Of a DNA stretch of 64,000 nucleotides, positions 24,268 through 32,970 are shown piece by piece. The translations under genes and the position numbers were made by a program. The notes below the pieces were generated by a model that worked only from the letters and a program-made list of their open reading frames with translations, was not told where the DNA came from and did not search any database. Numbering within the stretch: position 1 is the stretch's first letter; each line of letters opens with the position of its first letter. Source of the DNA: Clostridiales bacterium (GTDB lineage: Bacteria > Bacillota > Clostridia > Oscillospirales > Acutalibacteraceae); assembly GCA_024690965.1 (NCBI GenBank), contig JAILOG010000001.1, positions 124,001 through 188,000 on the forward strand. Reading direction: 5' to 3'.

Positions 24268-24786
24268 ATGAATGAGGTTCTTAGGTGTCTGAAAACCAGA
24301 AGGAGCGTAAAAAAGTACAAATCGACACCCGTACCTGACGATAAGCTTAACGCCATACTTGAGGCGGGAACGTATGCCCCCTCAGGCAAGAACAAGCAGT
24401 CCGCGCTTATCGTATGCGTTACCGACCCCAAAACTGTTAAAGAGCTTTCCAAGCTTAACGCTTCAATTTTGGGAGCCGATATAGACCCGTTTTACGGCGC
24501 GCCGTGCGTTGCGGTAGTTTTTGCCGACAGCACGTTTTTCACTCATATTGAGGACGGCAGCCTTGTAATGGGAAATATGCTTAACGCGGCTCACTCTTTG
24601 GGCGTTGACTCCTGCTGGATACACCGCGCAAAAGAGATGTTTGAAACAGAGCAAGGCAAAGCCCTAATGAAAAAATGGGGCGTTCCCGAAAACTATCGCG
24701 GAATAGGCAACTGCGTTTTAGGCTATGCCGACTGTGATTATCCCGCCGCCCCAAAAAGAAAAGACGGTTATATAATAAAGGTTTAA
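24268..24786 (+). CDS. Nitroreductase-family flavoprotein
   Basis: 172 residues. N-terminal VLRCLKTRRSVKKYKSTPVPD and TYAPSGKNKQS are the FMN-contacting motifs of the NfsA/NfsB-like family, and the C-terminal ENYRGIGNCVLGYAD is also typical. Uses NAD(P)H to reduce nitro compounds, quinones or flavin. AGAAGG precedes ATG 24268. A stem-loop with T-run at 24801-24838 ends the unit. Confidence 0.93.
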   Translation: MNEVLRCLKTRRSVKKYKSTPVPDDKLNAILEAGTYAPSGKNKQSALIVCVTDPKTVKELSKLNASILGADIDPFYGAPCVAVVFADSTFFTHIEDGSLVMGNMLNAAHSLGVDSCWIHRAKEMFETEQGKALMKKWGVPENYRGIGNCVLGYADCDYPAAPKRKDGYIIKV

Positions 24787-24800
24787 ATAAACAAAGCTTT

Positions 24801-24838
24801 GCCCCGCACGGTGTTATTACCGCGCGGGGCGTTTTTGT
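24801..24838 (+). terminator. Terminator after the nitroreductase gene
   Basis: GCCCCGCACGG (24801-24811) pairs with CCGCGCGGGGC (24820-24830) with one A/C mismatch, followed by GTTTTTGTG. Confidence 0.85.
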
Positions 24839-24878
24839 GTTTGTTTATATTAAACTGTAACAATCGATATATAATTTA

Positions 24879-26399
24879 TCAAACAGGTTTTGCTTCCATA
24901 AGATTAGGTTCCGCACTTTTAACAATATCCAGTTTTATAAGCTCTTCTATTGTGTCAAGTACATTTTGCTTGCTGTGCTCAGAGAGTGTAAGCATAAGAA
25001 TTTGGGTGTATTTGCTCTCGTCACGAAGTTTTTTATCCTCGGAAATATTGGGATTATTTCTCTGCTCCAAAAGCCTCACTCTTGTAGCGTCAGTCAAGTC
25101 AGTTACCTCTATTATACCGTCTATTCCGAATTGAGAAGGTTCATATACGGCAAGCATTCTACTTGCTTCATTTGTAAGGCACACAAGCACCGTGTTATCC
25201 TCAAATTCATTGTCTAATGTATATGTAGCTCTCCAATACATATGCAGTTTAAATGCCAATTCTCTAAATATTTCATCTGAAATCAGCTTTTCTTTGTACG
25301 CGTCTTCAATTGAAACATACCTGTCCCCTATAAGCAAGTACTTTTCCTGCCCGGGTGATGAACAGTAATATATATAATTACCGATCACTTTTTTTACATT
25401 GATTGCAGGTGTAGCGGAACCGTAATAATCGCAACGAACAATCATTGCACCGTTACTCAGCGTATCGTAAAATTTAGCGTCAAACAATTTATCGAAGTTC
25501 TTAAGTAACGCTTCTTTATCGCTGTCCGATATTGGGTTAGATTTTTCATACGCTGTTTCTATCTTCTTTATAGTTTCGCTGTCTGTATTGCGTGGCTCAA
25601 GAAAAGCATGACTATCTGACTCTTTTCCGCATTTACCGCTGTCTGACAACTTTGCAATATACCTCTGTAGCGCAACAACATCTTCAAGATCCAGAACCAG
25701 ACCCTCTCCCGTAATGTCTCCGCAAGTACGGCATACGGTGCAATCATAGATCTGTGCTATATGCTTTTGAAGCGCGACAACATCTTCCAAATTGATTTTT
25801 CCGTCATGGTTGGTGTCACCGAAACACGGGCGATCCGGTATTACGTCGTTCGCATACGCTTTATAATGGTGAATATACATAGGTTGAGCTACCATAATAT
25901 AATCTAATTTTTCCAACTCTTTTACTACTCTGAGAACGTTTTCTTTGCTCTTTTCACAGAGAGTCAATTCCAAAATCTGATGAAATTTATTAATATTAAA
26001 TTCGTTGCCTTCTTCAAATGTACCTTTTCTTATTATGCTTACATAGTATTGAGTCAAATCTTTTACTTCTTTTATGCCGCTGACAGAAAAGCTGTCTTTT
26101 GTGTATATTTTAGCTTTTATGCTTACATCATGCATGAGCACAATTCCCACTTTATCGTCCGCAAACTCATCTTCTAAAGTGGCGTTACAATACTCTTTTT
26201 GGTCGGGTTCTATCGTTTCGTCCATATCAAACAATTCGATAAATTCATCCGAGAAAACATTCCCCCCTACAACCGGGATTTGTTCATCTTCCGAATTGGC
26301 GTGCGCGTGCAGCTCAGGCTTTGATATCCCAACTGTGGCGCACAAAGCAACACTGACAATCAAACTTGCCGCCGATATCAATAATTTCTTAATTTTCAT
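24879..26399 (-). CDS. Secreted protein with two subtilisin-propeptide-like (I9-type) domains flanking an internal dockerin
   Basis: 506 residues. Signal peptide 1-32. Two clearly related domains lie at about 74-180 and 393-500. Each contains LxxEFxDxxVxxxL, a GIxEVxDLT segment and a closing helix plus strand: QILELTLCEKSKENVLRVV then ELEKLDYIMVAQPMY, against QILMLTLSEHSKQNVLDTI then ELIKLDIVKSAEPNL. The ending with A(E/Q)P(N/M) is the hallmark of peptidase S8 propeptides. No protease domain follows. A Cys-rich dockerin sits between them (193-255; loops DTNHDGKINLED and DITGEGLVLDLED). Residues 310-385 resemble the YTLKEA module. It could be a docked protease inhibitor or foldase; this is inference. 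AGAAGGG precedes ATG 26399. Confidence 0.75.
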   Translation of the reverse strand: MKIKKLLISAASLIVSVALCATVGISKPELHAHANSEDEQIPVVGGNVFSDEFIELFDMDETIEPDQKEYCNATLEDEFADDKVGIVLMHDVSIKAKIYTKDSFSVSGIKEVKDLTQYYVSIIRKGTFEEGNEFNINKFHQILELTLCEKSKENVLRVVKELEKLDYIMVAQPMYIHHYKAYANDVIPDRPCFGDTNHDGKINLEDVVALQKHIAQIYDCTVCRTCGDITGEGLVLDLEDVVALQRYIAKLSDSGKCGKESDSHAFLEPRNTDSETIKKIETAYEKSNPISDSDKEALLKNFDKLFDAKFYDTLSNGAMIVRCDYYGSATPAINVKKVIGNYIYYCSSPGQEKYLLIGDRYVSIEDAYKEKLISDEIFRELAFKLHMYWRATYTLDNEFEDNTVLVCLTNEASRMLAVYEPSQFGIDGIIEVTDLTDATRVRLLEQRNNPNISEDKKLRDESKYTQILMLTLSEHSKQNVLDTIEELIKLDIVKSAEPNLMEAKPV

Positions 26400-26516
26400 A
26401 ATAGACCCTTCTTTCTTTAACAATCAAGTTAACATTTTGCAATTTTTTTACCTCTGTTATATAAACAATTAGGTATGCCGTTTTTAGACAAAGAAACAAA
26501 ATGTTCTTGCACTTTT

Positions 26517-26564
26517 ATTTTACCATAAAAACATATGCTGTCAAGCGTTTGGCACAAATTGCAC
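26517..26564 (-). promoter_or_regulatory. Promoter with upstream box (propeptide-like dockerin gene)
   Basis: Minus strand: -35 TTGACA (26544-26539), 16-bp spacer, -10 TAAAAT (26522-26517). Two bp upstream of the -35, the plus strand reads GTTTGGCACAAATTGCAC (26547-26564). The same box at the same distance precedes the LRR dockerin gene at 46034. Confidence 0.75.
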
Positions 26565-26832
26565 GTTTTTAGGCATATTTGGTTTAATAAAAGCAAAAAA
26601 ACTTGTAAAAAAGGGTTGACAAATAAAAATTGGTAAAAAATGCGTGACTTTTTCGGTGCGGCATTTACGCACCGAAAATGAACTGAGCCTATCGGCTTAC
26701 AAATTGCGCTTTGCGTATTAATTGACCTTGTGGCATTAATTGACTTGTAAGCATAAAAACTTAATTCAATTCACGGTAAAGCCAAGTCATGACGCATAAG
26801 CGGCAATTCATGACGGCGCTTGCAGTTAATTT

Positions 26833-26875
26833 ATAAAAAAGCCGGGGAAAGCGGTTTTCACCGTTACTCCCGACT
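26833..26875 (-). terminator. alaS terminator
   Basis: Minus strand: AGTCGGG (26875-26869) pairs with CCCGGCT (26846-26840), with an inner CGGT/ACCG stem closed by GAAA, then TTTTTTATAA. Confidence 0.85.
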
Positions 26876-26893
26876 TATTATTACCTGTATAAA

Positions 26894-29506
26894 TTATAAC
26901 GATCCCTTAACGGAAGCTATTGCCTCGTCAAGTTTACTTATATCCTTTGCGCCTGCCATTGCCATATCGGGCTTGCCGCCGCCGTTGCCGCCTGCTATCT
27001 GCGCAACGGCTTTAACTATTTTTCCGGCGTTTGCTCCCTTTTGACGGGCTTCTTCGCCGCAAGCCGCGGCTATCGCGGCCTTTCCGTCGTTCACAGACGC
27101 GATAACTATAACGCAATCTTTGTATTGATTAATTGCGGACATACACATTTCTCTCATAGCGTCCGCGTTCATCCCGTCGAGGCGACAAGCTATAAGCATA
27201 TGACCGTTAACGCTTTCCGCGTTTTTAAGAAGCGAACCAAGCTTTATTGAAGATAATTCTCCGTTTAGTTTTTCTATCGTTTTGTTCTTTTCTTTAAGCT
27301 CTGCGGAAAGCTGTGCGCAACCCCTTACAAGGTCTTCGCTGTTTTGAAGCTTAATTGCCGCTGCGGACTCATTTATCATATCTATATGTTTGTCACAAAG
27401 TTCAAGTACGCCTCTGCCCGTTACGGCTTCTATTCTTCTTACACCTGCCGCGACCGAAGATTCCGACAGTATCTTGAACAATCCCAAATGAGAAGTGTTC
27501 TTAACGTGCGTTCCTCCGCAAAGCTCAATTGAAAATCCGGGTATATTTACAACACGCACAACGTCGCCGTATTTCTCACCAAACAATGCCATTGCGCCCA
27601 TTTTCTTAGCTTCTTCTATCGGCATTTCTCTTATGTCTGTATCAATTGCCTTCAAAATTTCGTCATTTACAAGCATTTCAGCTTGCTTTAATTCATCGGG
27701 GGTAAGTGCGGAAAAGTGCGTAAAGTCAAATCTTACTCTGTTTTCGTCTACAAGCTGACCTGCCTGCTCAACGTGGTCGCCGAGTATTTGTCTTAATGCA
27801 GCCTGCAACAAATGGCCTGCTGTATGGTTACGCATTATATCTCTGCGGCGTGTTTCGTTTACGCAGCATTTAACCTTATCGCCGACAGTTACAACACCCT
27901 TTGATATTTTTGCGTTGTGCAAAAATACGCCCGAGGGATTTTTTGCGGTCGTATGCACCTCCGCCTCTCCGCTGTCGGATATGATATTTCCGCTGTCGCC
28001 TACCTGTCCGCCGCTTTCCGCGTAGAAAGAGGTAACGTCTGTAATTATAACAGCCTGCTCACCCTCATAAGCGCAGTCGCAAAGAACTCCGTCTTTTACG
28101 ATCCCTACAACTTTAGCATCCGTATCAAGTGTTTCGTAGCCTTTAAATACGGTAGCAGCTATGGACGACAAATCAGCGCTGTTGCTTATCCATGCGTCCG
28201 CGCCGGCGTTTTTGCGGGCGTCACGCGCGCGCTTTTTCTGCTGTGCCAAAAGCTCGTTAAAGCCGTCAATGTCTACGTCTATATTCTTTTCGGCAAGTAT
28301 TTCTCTTGTAAGGTCTATAGGGAAGCCGTAAGTGTCGTTAAGCTTGAATGCATCTTCGCCCGAAAGCACCTTTATATCTTTGCTCATAATATCTCCGAGC
28401 ATTTTCATACCCTGCTCTATCGTTTTGCAGAAGCTTTCTTCTTCAACTTTTATAAGCTTTGTAATAAGCTGCTTTTTGTCTTCAAGCTCCGGATAAGCTT
28501 CTTTGTTTTCGTTTATAACCGTTTCACAGATCTTGTAGAGGAACGGCTCGTGAACACCGAGCATTCTGCCGTGGCGCGCGGCGCGTCTTAAAAGTCTGCG
28601 CAAAACATAGCCTCTGCCTTCATTAGAGGGCATAACGCCGTCGCTTATCATAAATGTTGTGCTTCTTATATGGTCGGTTATAACACGCAGAGAAATATCG
28701 TTTTTGTGGTTTTCGCCGTAATTAACGCCGCTTAATTCGCATACTTTTTTCATTATGTTTTGTACTGTATCAACAAGGAACAGGTTGTCAACGCCCTGCA
28801 TAACGCAAGCCAAACGCTCCAAGCCCATACCGGTGTCTATGTTAGGATGCTCAAGCTTTGTGTAATTGCCTTTGCCGTCGTTTTCAAACTGTGTAAACAC
28901 AAGGTTCCAAACCTCAACAAAGCGGTCGCAGTCACAGCCTACGCCGCAAGTAGGAGACCCGCAGCCTTTGTCCTCGCCTCGGTCAAAATAAATTTCAGAG
29001 CAGGGTCCGCAAGGTCCCGAGCCGTGCTCCCAAAAATTATCCTCTTTGCCTAATCTTACAATGTGTGAAGGGTCTACGCCGACTTCTTTCGTCCATATTT
29101 CAAAGGCTTCGTCATCGTTTTCGTATATAGAGCAATAAAGGCGGTCCTCGGGCATTTCAAGAACCTTTGTAAAGAACTCCCAAGCCCACGCTGTCGCTTC
29201 GTGCTTGAAATAGTCGCCGAAAGAAAAGTTTCCGAGCATTTCAAAATATGTGCCGTGGCGCGCAGTGATACCGACGCGCTCAATATCAGGTGTACGTATA
29301 CACTTTTGACAGGTTGTAACACGCTTTCTCGGCGGTGTTATCTCGCCTGTAAAGTATTTCTTCATCGGCGCCATACCTGAGTTGATAAGCAAAAGGCTTT
29401 TATCGTTATTAGGGATAAGCGAAAAGCTCTTTAAGCGCAGATGTCCTTTGCTTTCAAAAAATGAGAGATATTTTTCTCTTAATTCGTTAAGTCCTGTCCA
29501 TTTCAT
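26894..29506 (-). CDS. alaS: Alanyl-tRNA synthetase
   Basis: 870 residues, full length. Class II core at the N-terminus (ELREKYLSFFESKGH, PTLVN-like region, motif 2 RVGITARHGTYFEMLGN), the editing domain with HTAGHLLQAAL and the zinc site CGGTHVKNTSHLG, and a C-terminal oligomerisation part ending in AGGNGGGKPDMAMAGA. AAGGAG lies 11 nt before ATG 29506. It is the last gene of the minus-strand series from thyX; 35 bp separate it from the U32 gene. No T-box leader is visible, consistent with an operon-internal position. Confidence 0.98.
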   Translation of the reverse strand: MKWTGLNELREKYLSFFESKGHLRLKSFSLIPNNDKSLLLINSGMAPMKKYFTGEITPPRKRVTTCQKCIRTPDIERVGITARHGTYFEMLGNFSFGDYFKHEATAWAWEFFTKVLEMPEDRLYCSIYENDDEAFEIWTKEVGVDPSHIVRLGKEDNFWEHGSGPCGPCSEIYFDRGEDKGCGSPTCGVGCDCDRFVEVWNLVFTQFENDGKGNYTKLEHPNIDTGMGLERLACVMQGVDNLFLVDTVQNIMKKVCELSGVNYGENHKNDISLRVITDHIRSTTFMISDGVMPSNEGRGYVLRRLLRRAARHGRMLGVHEPFLYKICETVINENKEAYPELEDKKQLITKLIKVEEESFCKTIEQGMKMLGDIMSKDIKVLSGEDAFKLNDTYGFPIDLTREILAEKNIDVDIDGFNELLAQQKKRARDARKNAGADAWISNSADLSSIAATVFKGYETLDTDAKVVGIVKDGVLCDCAYEGEQAVIITDVTSFYAESGGQVGDSGNIISDSGEAEVHTTAKNPSGVFLHNAKISKGVVTVGDKVKCCVNETRRRDIMRNHTAGHLLQAALRQILGDHVEQAGQLVDENRVRFDFTHFSALTPDELKQAEMLVNDEILKAIDTDIREMPIEEAKKMGAMALFGEKYGDVVRVVNIPGFSIELCGGTHVKNTSHLGLFKILSESSVAAGVRRIEAVTGRGVLELCDKHIDMINESAAAIKLQNSEDLVRGCAQLSAELKEKNKTIEKLNGELSSIKLGSLLKNAESVNGHMLIACRLDGMNADAMREMCMSAINQYKDCVIVIASVNDGKAAIAAACGEEARQKGANAGKIVKAVAQIAGGNGGGKPDMAMAGAKDISKLDEAIASVKGSL

Positions 29507-29541
29507 TGTTTAAAATACTCCTTATGTAAATATCAGTTAAA

Positions 29542-30762
29542 TTATATTTTCATTCTCAAAAGCGAGCCTGCGGGGATATCTCTGCCGCAGCCAAGCTTTA
29601 GCTTTTCCATAGCGTGCGGCGCGCTTTCAACGCTTTCGCCGTGTTCGTTTGTAAGGGATTTTACTATAACTGTAAACGGAATACCGCCGGGCGGCAAAAC
29701 ATCAAGCTCATCGCCAACGCAAAACTTATTCTTTTGGATTATATTAACCACGCCGTTTTGTGAGCCTTCGCTTATCGCCACAACCGTGTAGTTTCTTATA
29801 TAGCCGCCGTTTTCAAGCACCTGACCCGGCTCACCGCCGAGATAAAATCCTGTTGAATATTCTCTGTGGCTTATTTTGTTAAGTTCGTCTTTTATCCACG
29901 GGCTTAGGTGATAATTTTCCTTATCACGCAAATAATCGTCTATTGCGTGCCTGTAAGCATTTGCGGTAACGGCTGAGTAATAAGACGATTTTGCTCTGCC
30001 CTCTATTTTAAGACTGTTTATTCCCGATTTTATAAGCTCGGGTATATAGTCTATCATACACATATCACGCGAGTTATACAAAAACGTTCCGCTGTCGTCT
30101 TGCTCCACGGGGAAATACTGTCCTTCACGGTTTTCCTCATATAATCTGTATTTCCATCTGCAAGGCTGGGCGCAGTCTCCCCTATTTGCGTCTCTACCCG
30201 TCATATAATACGATATAAGGCACCTGCCCGAAAAAGAAACGCACATCGCGCCGTGAACGAATGCTTCTGTCTCGAGCTCTTTCGGTATTTTCGCCCTGAG
30301 GTCGGCAATGTCGTCAAAGCTTAATTCCCGCGCGAGAACAACTCTTTTTGCGCCTAAGTTGTAAAACATATTGGCTGATTCATAATTAACAATACCTGCT
30401 TGGGTGGAGATATGGATATCCGTGTTAGGCGCGTACTTTTTCGCAAGTGATAAAACGCCGAGGTCCGCGATTATAAGCGCGTCTGTACCGATGCTTTCCA
30501 AAAACTGCAGATATTCAGGCATTTTGTCTATTTCTTTGCTTTTAGGCACGGTGTTGCATGTAACATACACCTTTTTGCCGAGTGAGTGTGTTTCCGCTAC
30601 GGCTTTTCTCATCGTGTCTTCATCAAAATTCTTTGACGAAGTTCTCATACCGAACTGCTTACCCGCGATATAAACGGCGTCGGCTCCAAACGCGAGAGCA
30701 TATTTCAAGCTTTCATACTCACCCGCAGGGCATAAAAGCTCTACGGTTTTATTTTCGTTCAT
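29542..30762 (-). CDS. U32-family peptidase (YhbU/RlhA-like)
   Basis: 406 residues. N-terminal LLCPAGEYESLKYALAFGADAVYIAGK and the family signature ETEAFVHGAMCVSFSGRCLIS are present, with the DCAQPCRWKY cysteines that in related proteins bind an Fe-S cluster. Members act in collagen degradation or, as RlhA/TrhP, in hydroxylation of rRNA or tRNA; adjacency to mltG and alaS in Clostridia fits the tRNA-hydroxylation type. ATG 30762 is the only start; an in-frame TAG lies upstream. The ribosome site AAGGAG is 47 nt away behind an 8-bp hairpin. Confidence 0.9.
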   Translation of the reverse strand: MNENKTVELLCPAGEYESLKYALAFGADAVYIAGKQFGMRTSSKNFDEDTMRKAVAETHSLGKKVYVTCNTVPKSKEIDKMPEYLQFLESIGTDALIIADLGVLSLAKKYAPNTDIHISTQAGIVNYESANMFYNLGAKRVVLARELSFDDIADLRAKIPKELETEAFVHGAMCVSFSGRCLISYYMTGRDANRGDCAQPCRWKYRLYEENREGQYFPVEQDDSGTFLYNSRDMCMIDYIPELIKSGINSLKIEGRAKSSYYSAVTANAYRHAIDDYLRDKENYHLSPWIKDELNKISHREYSTGFYLGGEPGQVLENGGYIRNYTVVAISEGSQNGVVNIIQKNKFCVGDELDVLPPGGIPFTVIVKSLTNEHGESVESAPHAMEKLKLGCGRDIPAGSLLRMKI

Positions 30763-30815
30763 AACACATTCAAATACCCCAACGCAAAACTAAAACGCAG
30801 GGGTATTAACTCCTT
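30760..30815 (-). promoter_or_regulatory. Ribosome site split from start codon by a hairpin (U32 peptidase)
   Basis: Minus strand: AAGGAG (30815-30810), TT, then AATACCCC (30807-30800) pairing perfectly with GGGGTATT (30780-30773) around a 19-nt loop, then 10 nt to ATG 30762. Linear distance 47 nt; 12 nt with the hairpin looped out. An in-frame TAG in the loop excludes an earlier start. Confidence 0.7.
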
Positions 30816-30820
30816 ATCGG

Positions 30821-32323
30821 TTATTCATCATCTGTCTTAACAAGTGACAGGTTATAATTATGCTCATCAAGTGTTCTGGCATAATACGGCTCCGCCGCGG
30901 ATTCCTCGGTTGCGGCCTTATGGCAGAAGTAATAATAATCTGTGTCCTTAGGGTTAAGCGCTGCGTTTATAGCCGATATACCGGGGTTACAAATGGCGCC
31001 GCCGGGCAGTCCCTCAACCTTTTCGGTATCAAAGTATTTCTGCATATTTTTCGGAAGCTTTTTCATATAGTAATACACTGCCTCAGACTGCAGCAAAGAA
31101 AGATTATACTCTCCGTAGCTGCTGTATCCGCCGTCATCAAGTGTATCAAGTCTGTTTCTGAGCACCGAAGAAACATAAAGCATATCGGTATCGTCGGCAG
31201 ATTCCTTTTGGATGATTGAAGCGATATTTATAATCTCGTCAAGTGTATATCCCTGAAGCTGAGCTTGTTTGCGAATATTAACTCTTTTATCATAGCCGCT
31301 TATCTTCACTTTTTCGGTTATACACTTGCTTCTGAAGTTCGCAAGAAAACGGCTTATAGTGTCTTCGGGATCCTCACCTACATAAAAATCGTAAGTATCG
31401 GGAAAAAGATACCCCTCTAACTTATACAACCGTTTGCCCGAATCTATCGCAGCCAAAAAGTCGTAATCTTCGTCAAATGTGTCGCTTTTGCAAAGCTCTA
31501 AAAACGCGTCGTAATCGCAAACATTTTCGTCCGAAAGCTTCTTTGCTATATCCTCCACGGTCATACCCTCGGAAAATTGTATTGTAACTATATCTTTTCT
31601 GTTTGAGTTGCTTTGCAGGAAATTTACAATTGCTTCGTAATCCTTGTTCTTGGGTATTTCAAATATTCCCTGATTAAAGTCTTTGTCAGATTTAGTCAAA
31701 CGTGAATACATCTCAAAGAAGAAAGAATTGTTTATTACGCCACGGTCCTGCAATATTTCCGAAATCTCATTGATATCCGCTTTTTTCGGTATTGTTACGG
31801 AAACGGTGTCGGAATCTGTCCTGTTTATAGCCAAAAAGTCGTTTGCGCCCACCAAGCCGAATTTACCGAGTGAAACGCCTACAACCGCAACCAGCAATAC
31901 CCAGAACAGAGTGAAAATATGGCCGTTGCGCTTTGCTTTTATCTTTCTGCGTTTTCTTTCCGCTTTCTCGGCGGCTTTGCGCGTTCTTCTCTGCTCTTTC
32001 AGTTCTTCGTTTGTAAACTGATGCTGAACGCCTACCGCGCTGAAGCTTGCAATTTCTTCGGTATTATCCACCGCGGCAGATTCAAAAAACTCGGACGCGG
32101 AGGAAATGCTGTCTTCTTCCACAGCTTTGTTTGAATCTTCAGTTCGTCCGCTGTCGGAGGAAATATCATCCGATACGGTGTTTCCGAAAAAATCGTCGCC
32201 GAAATTCACCTTAAAGCTTTCAACTTTTTTTCTTCTGCTCTCTTCAAGCTGATGCTCAAGGCTTTCCTCTTCGTTTAAATCATTCTCGCTGAGATTATTC
32301 TCATTTAAATTGTTTTCGCTCAT
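30821..32323 (-). CDS. mltG: Endolytic murein transglycosylase MltG
   Basis: 500 residues. A long acidic cytoplasmic tail (1-135, rich in Glu, Asp and Asn), one membrane span at about 136-160 (TLFWVLLVAVVGVSLGKFG), then the YceG/MltG domain. The catalytic Glu lies in IINIASIIQKES and the family motif LEGYLFPDTYDFY is intact. Cuts nascent glycan strands and sets their length. GGAGA precedes the ATG. The tail is longer than in most homologues and begins with an imperfect ENNLNENNLSEND repeat. Confidence 0.95.
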   Translation of the reverse strand: MSENNLNENNLSENDLNEEESLEHQLEESRRKKVESFKVNFGDDFFGNTVSDDISSDSGRTEDSNKAVEEDSISSASEFFESAAVDNTEEIASFSAVGVQHQFTNEELKEQRRTRKAAEKAERKRRKIKAKRNGHIFTLFWVLLVAVVGVSLGKFGLVGANDFLAINRTDSDTVSVTIPKKADINEISEILQDRGVINNSFFFEMYSRLTKSDKDFNQGIFEIPKNKDYEAIVNFLQSNSNRKDIVTIQFSEGMTVEDIAKKLSDENVCDYDAFLELCKSDTFDEDYDFLAAIDSGKRLYKLEGYLFPDTYDFYVGEDPEDTISRFLANFRSKCITEKVKISGYDKRVNIRKQAQLQGYTLDEIINIASIIQKESADDTDMLYVSSVLRNRLDTLDDGGYSSYGEYNLSLLQSEAVYYYMKKLPKNMQKYFDTEKVEGLPGGAICNPGISAINAALNPKDTDYYYFCHKAATEESAAEPYYARTLDEHNYNLSLVKTDDE

Positions 32324-32374
32324 AATAATTCTCCGTTATGTGTAAAAACATATTCGCTGTGTTAATATCCCTGT

Positions 32375-32917
32375 TTAACGGCACTGCAACGCTTTGCGCA
32401 CCTTATCAGACGTTGCCGGCCCCTTTAATTTTGCCGCTATCTCCAAACCGAAATCAATCGCGACTCCCGCACCTTTGGCTGTAATTATATTACCGTCGAC
32501 GCAAACGTGTTTTTCACTTATATCCGCGCCGGCAAGCTCATTTTCAAATCCCGGAAAACAAATCGCTTCTTTACCTTTTAATAATCCCATATGTCCGAGA
32601 ATTGAAGGCGCCGCGCATATAGCGCATATTGTCAGATTGTTTTCGTAACAGTATCTCACACACTGCGTAACAATAGGTGATTTCTCCAAATTCAGCGTGC
32701 CGGGCATACCGCCGGGTAACACAACACATTCCATATCGTCCGTTGTGATCTCGGATTCATTTATATCTGCCGTCACATTTATATTGTGCGAGCCCTTGAC
32801 CTGCAACCCCTTTCCCACGGCAACCGTTGTAACATTACAGCCGGCGCGGCGTAGTATATCTACGGGAGCGAGAGCCTCGGTCTCCTCGAATCCTTCTGCT
32901 AAAAAAACATATACCAT
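32375..32917 (-). CDS. DJ-1/PfpI family protein
   Basis: 180 residues. Nucleophile-elbow cysteine in AICAAPSILGHMGLL near residue 100, N-terminal YVFLAEGFEETEALAPVDILRRAG with the conserved Glu, and VVLPGGMPG. Members include protein/nucleotide deglycases, glyoxalases and chaperones; the exact activity is unknown. ATG 32917 is the first start in the frame. The ribosome site is separated from it by a 10-bp imperfect hairpin. Confidence 0.9.
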   Translation of the reverse strand: MVYVFLAEGFEETEALAPVDILRRAGCNVTTVAVGKGLQVKGSHNINVTADINESEITTDDMECVVLPGGMPGTLNLEKSPIVTQCVRYCYENNLTICAICAAPSILGHMGLLKGKEAICFPGFENELAGADISEKHVCVDGNIITAKGAGVAIDFGLEIAAKLKGPATSDKVRKALQCR

Positions 32918-32967
32918 AATTCTGTTTTTCCAAAAGCGACAAATTCAGTGCCGTTTTGTATTCCTTT
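32915..32967 (-). promoter_or_regulatory. Ribosome site split from start codon by a hairpin (DJ-1 gene)
   Basis: Minus strand: AAAGGAA (32967-32961), TA, then CAAAA-CGGCA (32958-32949) pairing with TGTCG-(C)-TTTTG (32941-32931), one bulge and one G-U pair, then 13 nt to ATG 32917. A weak GGAA 12 nt before the ATG is an alternative site. Confidence 0.5.
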
Positions 32968-32970
32968 CAG

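Larger units (their letters stand above)
26424..26893. other. Intergenic region with hairpins and short tandem repeats
   Basis: 470 bp without a gene. It holds the dockerin promoter and its box (26517-26564), a perfect 11-bp inverted repeat TTTTCGGTGCG/CGCACCGAAAA (26650-26678) with no T-run, a tandem ATTAATTGAC-TTGT pair about 20 bp apart (about 26718-26751), a TCATGACG pair (about 26789-26816), and the alaS terminator. Confidence 0.6.

Noticed and set aside
26547-26564. TGGCAC...TTGCA resembles a sigma-54 promoter
   Set aside because: The spacing between GG and GC is one base short, the orientation points away from the gene, and a perfect sigma-A promoter lies beside it. It is better read as a regulatory box.
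29507-29541. T-box leader before alaS
   Set aside because: Only 35 bp separate alaS from the upstream gene, with an ordinary ribosome site; no specifier or antiterminator fits.
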